Shown: one piece after another, positions 8,581 to 20,500 of the stretch
Position numbering within the stretch: the first letter of the stretch is position 1
How the letters are laid out: each line of letters starts with the position of its first letter
NCBI GenBank assembly: GCA_001579985.1
Contig: LRSR01000467.1
Location: 1-23,260, forward strand
Source of the DNA: Hypsibius dujardini
Lineage: Eukaryota > Tardigrada > Eutardigrada > Parachela > Hypsibiidae
Direction: 5' to 3'
DNA length: 23,260 nucleotides
The notes under the pieces: generated by a model
The model's input: the letters and a program-made list of their open reading frames with translations, nothing else
Told to the model about the DNA's origin: nothing
Database searches by the model: none
Program-made: the position numbers and the translations under genes

Positions 8581-11500
8581 GTGTGTCAGTGGATTTGAGA
8601 TTACTTTCTAATTCTAGTATTTTTTAAATACACTTTGACAATATTTTATTACTGTCGCGTGTGCCCGGAGTGATTTTTTAATCACCATACGCCTGGACGG
8701 ATTGCAATACAAGATACATATTTGTTGAACTTAATTGATAATACTTAAATGACAAGTTGGAAGAGAAGTGTGAAGGAAATAGTCGTCACTGGATGAGCAC
8801 ACATATGACGATTGATATACTGACTACACTGACTGGACCTGGACCTGGACCTGAACCTGAACCAATTAAAGCTGTACAATGTATGCTCCACGAAGGTTGA
8901 AATTTAGTGTTTTTTGCATATTTATAAACATGAGTATATTCTACCTGTGTTGGGTCTCCTAATTTGAATCAACATGTTGTATACTAAAAAAGGATGACTC
9001 TCAGGCATATGAAATTAAAATATTAGCAATTACTTGAATACACATCGTATTACCGTTTTTTATTACAGTACCTTTTTTACTGTATGACAAGAAAAATGGT
9101 TTTGCCAATCCAAATAAAGTTTTTTCGACCATCTATTTTGGAAGTTAAATACAATGTGAACGAGTTATCTAATTTCATTCTTTAATAGTAATTATTTCTG
9201 TTATTTAATAATCCAAATATTATATCGTTATAATGAAATAAATTAATTAACTTGACGATTATTTTTTTACCCATGCAAAAATTTGAACTTCAGCATGAAT
9301 GTCATGGTTGCAGTCTGATGTTTGCTCAGGGTTCTTTCTAATTGGCACCAAGATAATGGGAAAACATCCGTTTTTTCATGAAAATTGGGCATTTCTTCCA
9401 TTTTTTTTTAACTACTAATTTGTAGTAGTCAAAAGGCAGCTTATATTAGATCCGGACAACCTCAAACTTTGGCAAGAAGCGGGTTTTTTTTAATCTTTTG
9501 AAATCCCAGGGGCCCATGGAAATCAGACCCGCCGCACACCCCCACAAGTTTTAAAATAATCAGGGATTATGGTCCAAACTTTGGTTGCAATTTTGAAAAA
9601 ATACATTCCTCCTCTTGCCCCATTTGTGCACACACTGGTCCTATCTATCATAGGGCTTATGTTACAGCTGTGGCACAATTTCTTGACGAAGAACAAGGGC
9701 CGTTAAGTGGAACGCACGCTTTACGAAATAAGCTACTTTAATCGGAACAGACAAACCGGGAAAAATTATAGATTTTCTCTTAAATTTGAACAACGAAAAT
9801 AAAAAACTTTTCTAAAACAGGGAGAGTACAATTCATGATAATGTCAGGACGACATTTTGTCAGAGGAACTATGAACACCCATCTGGCAAATCTAAAAAAA
9901 TTTCCGAATCGTGTTGGGAGCTGGCATGGTCTGACAGAAATTCCCCGACAAGTCATATGATGAGTATGATGAGAGTAACAGAATCTTGAATTGATTAGTG
10001 ACGTCATTTCTTGGGTGTTCTGATTGTCAGAAGGTCGACCGAATATGACTAGACGCTTTCGTCCAAGGCAGCTCTCTGACTTCTCTCATGAGATCTGTGA
10101 TCATAACACTCTGACAGGGAGTATGAACGTAATATTATTCTACGTTTATAGTCCGTGTCAGATTGCCGGAAAACCACTTGAAATGGATTAATTCCGCCCC
10201 CTTTTCCATAACGATTATGAACATCTTTTTAAAAATGTCAGAAGGGCCCTCCCAATCAGTGCTATTTTGGGGCCTGGCCTGGCAAGAATCGTCTAACATG
10301 CCAGAGCAGACTATCTGACATTTTTGAGTCTGGGATCTGACACGGATTATAGGAACGTAACATTAGGCTACAAGTCCCCTCTCCTTCCCCTTTCTCTGTA
10401 TGACTATATTTGGTTATACGAGTGCTGACCAGTGTCCCTTTGAGTGATTATAACAAACCTACTAGTTTTGAAACGCCCATCGGTTCCTCAATCTCCAGGT
10501 ATAAAACCCCGACGTTTGAACATCGGTCAAGTAAATGATGTGACCAAATTTGAAGGGGTGAAGAAAAAAGGGGGCGTTTTGTTTTTTCGCTTGGATACTC
10601 GCGCAAGTATGGTCCAAAATTTAGGGTTTCATTTTTTTGTGAGAAGGAAACTTGAACGATACTAAAAAAAGCGATCTTCAGTTTATCAAGCTGGGGAACA
10701 ACCGTCAACATGGAAGAAAACGAAAGTAGGAGGGCACAACATGGGGGAAGGGGACTTGTTGCTTAAAAGCCTGTTTATACTTCGTCTTGCGACCCCCGTC
10801 GGGGTACGGGGTACGTTTAGACCGCCTTGTAGCAAGATCGGTAAGGCCTTGCACGGGTACGTATCCCGTCTTGCGAAACACACACAATACAGCGTTCCGT
10901 TGCGTCTTGTACACCCCCTAATAAAAAAATTTTGGCCTTTGTCCGACCCGAATTCCTTTCACACAAAATCCAGGACAAATTCGTGTACTGTTCACACAAA
11001 TAGTGTCTGAAGTAGAATTGTTTGTCTCCAAGGACAAACAGCACACATATTTTGTGTGATGAAAAACCGTGCAGGACTTTTTTGCAACCGACAGGCATAT
11101 TTTGTACGACGAAGAAAAAAGTTTGTGTGACAAAGAAAAAGTTTGTGTGACGAAGAAGAAAGTTTGTGTGACTAAAAAAAGACGAACATTTTGCCCAAAA
11201 CAGCACTTGCGGTTATATGAATCGCAACAATTTTCGAACTCGCGCATGATGATTTGTTGATTAGAGTAACTCCAGCCAGCCTAATTTTGGGCGGAATCGA
11301 CTCTTTACACACAAATGATTTAGTTTTGGGAAGCTAAGCTTACAACCCACACAATCTTAATAATTTTTAACTGCCATGCCCGCAACCTTTTTTGTCACAT
11401 AACGTTTTTCTTTCAGCACATCCGTTTATTCTGAAAACTCACGTTTAAAATTGGCAAGCTATTCTGTCGGACTGAGGCATTCATGTTCTGCAAACAAGTA

Positions 11501-14500
11501 GAATTTAAAGTCTATTTTTAATAATTTCGACAAAATATTAGATCTTGTTTTAAAAAATATCTACCAAAACATGATGGGGGCTATAACACACTGTCCTTTC
11601 TCTTAAAATTCAGTGGCTTCTATAACAGACGAAAATTTGAGTTCTTGATGGTATTGAAAAATATAGATCTGGAGATTTTTGATATCGATATTACTGTAAT
11701 GAAGTATGCAAAACTATTAGCACATTCTGCTGGTCTCGTCCAGGGGATCTCAGGTTTAATCCAAAACTGGAGACCCATTTCGGTAAACTTCATTTTTTCG
11801 CTCAAAATGTAAATTTAAATTTGCAAAGAAAACCAAAAAACCAACCGGCGTGTGACAACCTTTTTGTTGGTCTAAGTTTATGTGAAGCGATACGTGTGAG
11901 CTTTTAGAATTAATACACCTTATTCGTTCTTATTCAAAACGCGAGCAGACTGTAAGTTTTTAAAAATAAATGACAGAATAAAAGTCCAGAATAAAATATG
12001 ATTATTTTAAAACACGGCGAAATATGTGTGCAATAATAGGACTGAAACAGTTTTAGCATTTTCGCGAAGAATTGCGAAACATATACTTTCACGTTTTACG
12101 GCTGTGGGAAGTCTGGAACAATATTCAGGCGCTATTATAGCTTGGTTTGTCAAAGTTAGACCTTTGTACAAACTACAAGATTTGTGAGACCTAAGCTTAT
12201 TCGTATGGTCTTTTAAAATTTCATTGGTCTTACAAAGTATGTATACAATACGCATGAGAACTGTACACATGGATAAAAATAAATGCGATCGTACACAATA
12301 TAACCTGATTATTTCCTTGGTACGGCGTACGTTTTGTGGTGGCCGTACATAATATAGGAGATATAAGCCGCTGTTTCTACGTACAAATATTAGGTGTTAA
12401 CTTGTTTTTTTTGTATGTACAGAAAAAACTTTTAGTACACCAGATGCGTATTAGGGATCAGTAAAGAAGTGCTCAATTAGATTTAATCATATTTTAATTA
12501 TATCTGAAGCATTTGTCGGCAGAAAAAAAATTGTTCGCAGCGGACATTTAATGTACTAAATTAATGTACTAAATTTTGTCCGCAACGGACATTTAATGTA
12601 CTAAATTAATGTACTAAATTTTGTCCGCAACGGACATCTAATGTACTAAATTAAGGGGTACATTTTTGTCCGAGAAAAAGTTCGACAGAAAGTGTGGATT
12701 TTTGTCCGCCCCGAATTCGGGGCACATTTAAATTTTTATTAGGGACCTGACCTCTCACATAATCTCTCCATGGGTTTGCTGATAACTTGTTTACCACTCT
12801 TGAGATGCTGCAAATGTAAGAGTTATTTTCAAACGTATGGTCATTTCGAGTAAATTTTTTCGAAAATATCCGAAAAAAGGACGGTAGACCGTTCAATTAC
12901 AATCTGAAAAATGCAGTTGCATTACTTTAGACCAATGATTGTGTGTTTGCTGAAGGTTTCAATACGGCTCAATTTTTTCATACGCAATCAAGTAAATTTT
13001 CAATCAATTCACTTAGGATACTGCACTTCACCTCACTGTATTTCGAAAGAATAAACTCATTTTCCGATTTTTTTTCGAAATATTTTAGAATCTAAAACTG
13101 TAAAAAATTCATTTTTCAGTCTGAATTTGGATTCTTTTTGGCCAAGGATTGATTGACTAGTGGGCTTTCCTGAATGCCATGTTTCGAACATCAATGAAGT
13201 CGGCTATTAATCCACTGACTAACGTTATAAGTCGTCTGCGTAAGGAACTTCTTCGACCTTTTAAACACTTCCGGAACATTGTGCTCATGTAGAAGTAATC
13301 AGAGTAGTCTACGGTCTTTCCTTAGTTTACAGGTCCCAAAATAATATGCCAGGACCAAACTAAAGCAACAATCCGAAGTGTGTGCCAACTCTGGCCAGAA
13401 CTACCTAGCCTGTCTTGAGAAGCGACCGATCGTTGTTGATACATGTCAACTGATACAAAAATCCTGTTTTTCGACTTCAATGCCCTTGATAAATAAGTTT
13501 GACCAAGTTTCGCAATATCACAATTTAATTTGCAGTGACAAAAAGTGGCGGAAATAATAATAATTTCAGTGAGAAAACAACAGATTTCCACGTCTGCGTC
13601 TTGTTGTCTTGAGAAATAGAATTCGTCCTATTTCGTCTTGTGACCGAAAAAGACAGTCTTGCTACCCCCGACGGGGTATTTGCGGTATAGATGTTTAACT
13701 CACAAGACGTATTGCGAGTATAAAAAGGCGCCTGCAAAAAAGACACAAGACCCACAAGACAGGGATCGCAAGACGAAGTATAAATAGGCCTTAAGCCCAA
13801 AATGAGGCTCTGGTAGGGAACCTTAAACGAGCCTTTGACATCACTACCCTGCGTTAATTTAGGCTCGAAATGCCCTGATGGAAGCGTCCAACGCCATGCC
13901 GGAGCTCCACCACCGCCCTCCTCAAGACGACCCGGACGATACCGACGGGCTGGACCTCTACGGCGGCGTACACCTCCCCACCGGACCGGACCAAGTCGAG
14001 GGTAATCCCAACGGGGCTCAAGAGCCCGCCCCCACACCGCAACAGGTGGAGATGGCGGCGCGCTCACGCAAATGTATGATTGACATGGTGGAGAATCTGT
14101 CGAAGCCGTTTTGGCCCCGGAGACCGCCGGCCTCGGTGAACCTTCCGTCTCCGTACAAGCAGGGCGGGTACGCCCCGTCCACCGACATAACCCATCGGGT
14201 GGATAAACAACCGGTCCCGGAGCCGCCGAAGGCTGGGAAGCCGTTGCCGGTGTTCGCGTCGAAAGCGAAGCAACAACAACCACAGGACGGGAATTATAAG
14301 GAGGCTGATGTACTGCTGGGTAAGCGTAAGGTAGGACTCGAGGGAGCTGCGTAACTGCAACATTCATCTATGAGTATCTTATGCGGTCATGTCATCGCGA
14401 ACATCATTTAAACATTATTTAAACGGTAACCGTTACTTAAGCATTATTTAGGCATTATTTAAACAATATATATGAGATCACGGATTAAGAGAAACCCCGA

Positions 14501-17500
14501 CACTTATCATTCTTTATTAAAGTTGGTGTCGTATAATTATCCAGTAAAAACAAAAATAAATTCGGCCAATCGGCTCCCAAAAACGTTGCCGTTATTTTTT
14601 ATTTCACGCAAAAACCCAGGAAACTCTTGAATGCAAAAGGATCAAATTTCAGGTCAATATGTGTCCGGAATGTTGCTTTAGATTTCATAAGCGATTAATC
14701 CTATGGATTAATCATTTATCCAAAATTTATTTGGGCTCCGGATTTAAACCTGAGCCTCATTTTGTTCAGATCTCAAAACAACACCCGTGAAGCATTCCCC
14801 GATGAAGAAGGTTGTAGCGAAGAGGGCAGCTACCGGGGATGCTGAAAAGGTTGAGACGGAAACTAAATCAACCGACAATAAATCGAAGAAACTGTCCAGT
14901 ATTACGACAGGCCACTTGGCTCCGCATTCGGTCGCGAAATACGTGAAGATACCGCCGGTCGACCACTCGCAGGAGTTCGACGAGAGCGGCCAGGCCCTGC
15001 ACAGCTCCAGTTCCGCTCATGGTCTTCGTAAGTTCTCAAGTTCTCAAAAATAATCGTATTAATAATAATAATTATTATTATAATTACTACTGAAAATGAT
15101 AAGTCTAGTACACAGCGAGGCAAATAAAGTTTTTGCAATATATTTGAATGTTGAAATGTGGAGGCCTAAATCCCTGCAAGCCATAAAGACATGTCTGTGA
15201 ATCGAAATCAATGAAATGCAACCTTTACATTGTCCGTAAATTGTATGAAAAGTAGCAGACATATTTTATTATAGCTGCAAACAGATCTTTCAATCTTTTT
15301 TAAACACAATAATTGTGATATATAATACACAATACGTCATGACATCTTTTAAAACTTTACTTATATTCGAGGGTTAGAAAACGGAACTATTCGTTCCTGT
15401 AAACATTTACGTATGCTTCCATCACTTTCAGTATTTTTCATATTTTTCGCGCAAATTAGTATTCCCTTCTCAGTTATAAATTGGAACATTGTAAAAGTTT
15501 TATTATTCCACAATCGTATTAAATTGCGGGCGAAAAAACAGCGTTCTCTCAAATGTGAATATTCTTGCTTTACTAGTACTTTCTCTCGTGCATTCAACCA
15601 CTCTATCCTACAACTTTTCTACACCACTTTTACAATTCATATACATATATATATTTAAATAATACTTCTCACACACAGCTCATCATGGAGGGAAGGATTC
15701 ACCCCCGGTCTACCAATTCCCAGCCCGAGCATCACTCACAAAACGCCAAGTGGACGGAGAAGACAAGGACGACCTCAGTGGTTTCCTCCACAGCTCCCTC
15801 TCCGCACACGGACTGCGTGAGTAGCAAACTTACACTTGAGAGACTTTGTAGTAAAACCAATCATCCACGATTGTTTTTCAGTATGAGGTAAAAGTCCCAA
15901 TGCTGTGTAAGTTTAAATTAGGCATAAATGCCGCGCACGGCAGGGCAACAGGGCAAAAAATTGTGACGTATATTAATCAAAATAGCAGCAAGGTTTCTTT
16001 TTCGTTTTTTTTAAAAATAAACTTTTGGTTTTTTAACAAAATTATTTTAGAATATATGTGTTCATTTCATGGTCGATTTATTCAATGCAAATTATTGACA
16101 TCCAATGATGGTATAATGTGCAAACGCGGCATTATTATACCATTTCCAAACATGTGCAGTATTGGCACTTTTACCTCGTACTAGAAAGTACACTTTTTTA
16201 TAAGACAATAAAGTGTCAAGATTGGCAAGTACAACTCCTTCCACAAAACAACATGCGAACGTTTGGTTTTTTAAACTAAAAACCTTCCAATTCGTTTAGA
16301 ATTTTAGATTCGGACCCTTGACTGAATTCAATGCGAATTAAAATTTGTCGATTATAACTAATTAGTACTTTTAGCGAACTAAAAAATAGTTACTAAGGAT
16401 GTTTAGATCAGTTTCTTTGGCTTCCTCAATTTTATTGCAGTCTAGTTTTAGTTAAAATTAGTTGGCTACTTTTCCAGATTAAAGTTTTAGTAATTGAAAC
16501 TTTCATTTTAGTTTTGTTGTTGGTCGACTAAAAAAACTAACGGCAAGAAATTAGGCAATACAAGTTTCTTATTACGTTCAGTTTAGCTTTGCCGTCCCTA
16601 AATACATGTACGTGCGTTCTTTTTTGCAGAAAATATTGACGGCGATGTCGAACCGAGTGAGACCCAGGATATATCCCTTTTGATCGCTGGTCCGGAGGTT
16701 CCGCCAGCGAAGAAGCAAAAGATCACACCGCGGGCTCCTCGCCGAGAGGTGAAGACCCACGCCGAACACGAGCATGACGGGCATCCTCATGGCGTCACCA
16801 GTACCGGATACGGTCTAGGTACTGTACTGCCACTGTATTTTAAGGATGGGTTTTTAAGGGGTATGGGCGTCGTTTTTCGAAAACGTTTGATTCTAAGATT
16901 TTTAACACCCTTCCACTCCAAATTCGATTTGGATCGATTGACATCAGCAGAATCTTTTTTGGATGACAGGGGGCGGAACTATGGGTCATTTCTGCAACGT
17001 CACTTGGAAGCCCAGATTGAAACTAGCCCATAACTCCGCCCTCTGGCATCCGAAAAAGATTCCGCTGACGTCGATCAATTCCAAATCGAATTTGGAGTGA
17101 AAGAGTGTCAAAAATCTTAGAATTAAACGTTTTCACAAAACGACGTTTTGTGTGGGTTAAAGGGGTAAAAAAATAAATTGAGTTTTGTTAGAGCATAAAT
17201 CAAACAATCAACTGTTGAATTGAATGGGAAATCCGCGGAGCCATCGGGGAACTTTCGAATTTTCGCCCGCTCAAACCAGAGCTCGTTTGCCAATAAAAGA
17301 TTTGCTGAAATCTATTAATTTAGTCCACTATATGAAACAAAAAATTCAGACAGATCGGCGTGTCACCTACCGTTCCGTTCCCTTGTCAATCTACGACCAC
17401 GCCGGGTAGGAATAATTCCGCGTCTTTCCGCGCCGCGTTCCAGACAAAACAAAAAATCTAATTCCAATGCATTATTTTATGACTATTGTACACTTATTAA

Positions 17501-20500
17501 CAATATTTTATTACATGTATGAGTTGTAGGGGATATTCAAGCAACGACTACACTATATTTATATCCACTTTACTAGTATAGGATATTTGGCACATTGTGA
17601 CTACAATAGTTGTATTCAGAATTGGTTTAAAAGTGTGACTAAAACCCTGGCTGAATTAAAAACCATTTTCTTCAGATTTAAGTTGACCAATCATACACTT
17701 TCAGACAAAAGAGTTGCTCTGAGTGGTGGGCGAAAGCCAAGTCAATTACAATGAAGTAGACTGATGATGCACTGTTCGTTACAATCCATTGATTGACTGT
17801 GGCCTGTGTACTTTACAATACCTCACAAATACCTTGACTGCCTGATCGTTTGCTCTGCCCCAGAAAGGGATACGTGAGCGATGTATCATCACAAGCGCGG
17901 AAAATTTCGGCGCTGCACCGCGCTGTTTGTTAGTTTCCGCGAGGTTCCGCGTCGAATTCAGGATTTGGAATTCCCGCGTGATTCCGCACCGCCTAAAATC
18001 TGAGTTTTTTCCGCGACCCTTTCCGCAAAGTCACGCAATTTGGACCTTTGATAGTAGCTCTTTATTGTCTTCTCGCAAGTGTCTGAATCTCTCAAATCAA
18101 ACTTAATCCAATGGAGTATACCATAGCGGACACACTATTTTCCAGGGACTTGAACCTGATTTTCGTTTGCATTTCCCTGTTCGAATTATGCGAAATGTTT
18201 ACAGTATGCTATTGCTTTTGTACAAAACCGGCTCCATTTTGATCTTTGAAGGCATTTAAGATAACTTTGTGAAGAGAATTTTGAGGGTTTCAACAAATAA
18301 TGTTTCAGCTAAATATTCTTAAAATATAACCCACCGAAATGGGAAAACTGCTCAGCAGATGTACAGAGTTCGAGTAGAGATATGTATATATAATGTATAT
18401 GCAGACCAGAGGCGTAACGGACTTTTCGGGAAGTGGGACAGCTTAGCCGGGAGAGGGGCAGTTCTTCTTATGAAAAAAAATTAAAAATGGCCCACCGCCC
18501 CCCTCCATTTAAAGTCTCCGTTACGCCTCTGGTACAGATATATATAAATATATATGCGCATAGACGTATACGAATATATACACATGGTATATATGGTTGA
18601 CACATTTTCTCCTCATAGCCAACGCCCACCATTTCGACTACCGGATCCCCACAGTCCATGCCTCGCCATCTGGCTCGTCCGACGTCGACCGACCGCCATC
18701 CCCGCTCTTGACTATCGGCAATCCGGAGGATAAAGAAAAACTCGCGGGAACCGGAACACTTTCTCCTGCCCTTGGGTTGCCTCGGTCCGCTGGTTATTTG
18801 CCAGGTTTGGAGAGCCCGGATGAGATCCCTGCCGAAACGTTATCCCCATCCCCGTTGCTGACCATTGGCAAGCCTGAGGATAAGGACAAGGCGCTCGATG
18901 GGACTGTGTCTCCGGCGCTTGGCTTACCTAGTTCGAAGGGTCGCTTGCCGGAAGCTGGTCGTAGTAATGAGGAATTCATACCGATGCCGGGACCGAATGT
19001 CCATAAGCAGGACAGCTCTGTGGACACCCATGAGGAGCATGGCCACGATGGTCACCCGAATAATAGTTCCAGCTACGCTCATGGTCCAAGTTAGTAATAC
19101 ACCAGGATTGAAAAGTCAGGAGACAGACAAACAAACAGACAGACAGGAAGGCAGACATACAACAAAAGACAGACAGATATTCCAGATGTCACATCAAAAA
19201 GTAATCGAGCTATTAACATACGATTTACAAGTGCAATTCTTCAGCGGCTGCACATGATGACGAGTCGTCTCATGACCTCATCCCAAAGCAGGGTCATGAA
19301 GCAGCTGTCAAAACGACGACCGGAGAGACCCCTTCCAAAGCTGGCTTGAGTTTGTCCCATCAAGAACTTGGGCTAAAGAAATCAAATTCGCGAACGGCGC
19401 TCAGCACTTCGCAAGAGCTCGGAGTGCAGAAAAGCAGTTCGAAGGCAGGATTGAGCCCTTCAAAGGAACTGCCAAAAAGCAATTCCAAGACGGGATTGAG
19501 TCCATCTGAAGAGCTGGCACCGCATAAGTCGACCTCAAAGACTGGATTAAATTCATCCAGGGAACTCAGTAAGCGATAACATGCTTTTCTCATAAAACTG
19601 GCGATCTATGAACGAGCGGTTCTACTGTATATACCCTGCAAACTGTACTGGATATCCCATTTTACCTGCTCTGACCATTTAGAAGTCGTAACAAGTTAAA
19701 TTAAATTTAAGGTTAAGTAAAACAAAATAACTCATTTACTTCCTTTGGTAAAGCAAGTTTCCAAAAAAAAAACGGTTTTCTAGTTTGAGTTTCCTTCCCT
19801 CTACAATATACGTGCATATATATATATATTCACTGTGAAGTGCGAACGTTTGTACAATTAAATATGTACAATATTTGTGTATCATCATTGGCATTGCATG
19901 TATTGCATGGGAACAACATACCGGTAATTATATTATAAGATTTTCAATAAATTTGCACAATATTTTGAGTAATATTACTCGAACTATATGGAAACAATAT
20001 ATAGTATTATACAAGTAATAAGATTGCAATATTTCCAATTAATTTGTAGAATATTTTGAGGAACAATGTTCGAAGTATATGGGTATAAAGAATAGTCGGT
20101 ATTTCGGTTCACTCTCCACTTGGTCAATAAATCGGCTCACTCATGCATTTCTTTTATGGCAAGTGCTTGATTGTTTGATTCGTTGTACTATAGCCTAGTA
20201 TACTATAGCACTTCTGGAAATCAAACGATCAAGCGAATGTCATGAAAGAGAAATCCATGAGTGAGCCGATTTATCGACCAAGTGGAGGGTGAGCCGAAAT
20301 ACAGACTTGGCCTCATACAGTATTTAGTATTCTACCAGTAATTAGCTAAAACAAAAAAATGTCGTACAATGTATGGACAAAATTACCAACAGGGAAATTG
20401 TCAGAGAATGAAGAGAAATAACTGCAGTAATAGTTAAAAGTCAGCAGCAAACTTATTGCAAGATTATCAATTATTATGATTGTGTATTTGTTTTTTAATT

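Larger units (their letters stand above)
8581..13862 (+). other. First intron of the modular gene, 5.3 kb
   Basis: No exon of this or another gene is visible. It holds a GGACCT/GAACCT hexamer repeat (8834-8863), an inverted repeat (10147-10359), a 20-21-bp tandem repeat (11108-11180), a 45-bp tandem repeat (12537-12655), and related repeats in opposite orientation at 10763 and 13794. Longer open frames near 10441-11260 derive from these repeats. Confidence 0.5.

Noticed and set aside
10817-11260. Lys/Val- and Phe-rich open frames
   Set aside because: They derive from the 20-21-bp tandem repeat and neighbouring AT-rich sequence.
16680-17033. Open frame extending from exon 5 to 17033 as a terminal exon
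   Set aside because: The extension is foldback DNA. A GT donor at 16819 in phase 1 joins cleanly to exon 6, which ends in the same His/Ser motif.
18794-19027. Minus-strand open frame opposite exon 6
   Set aside because: It is a shadow of the well-supported plus-strand exon.
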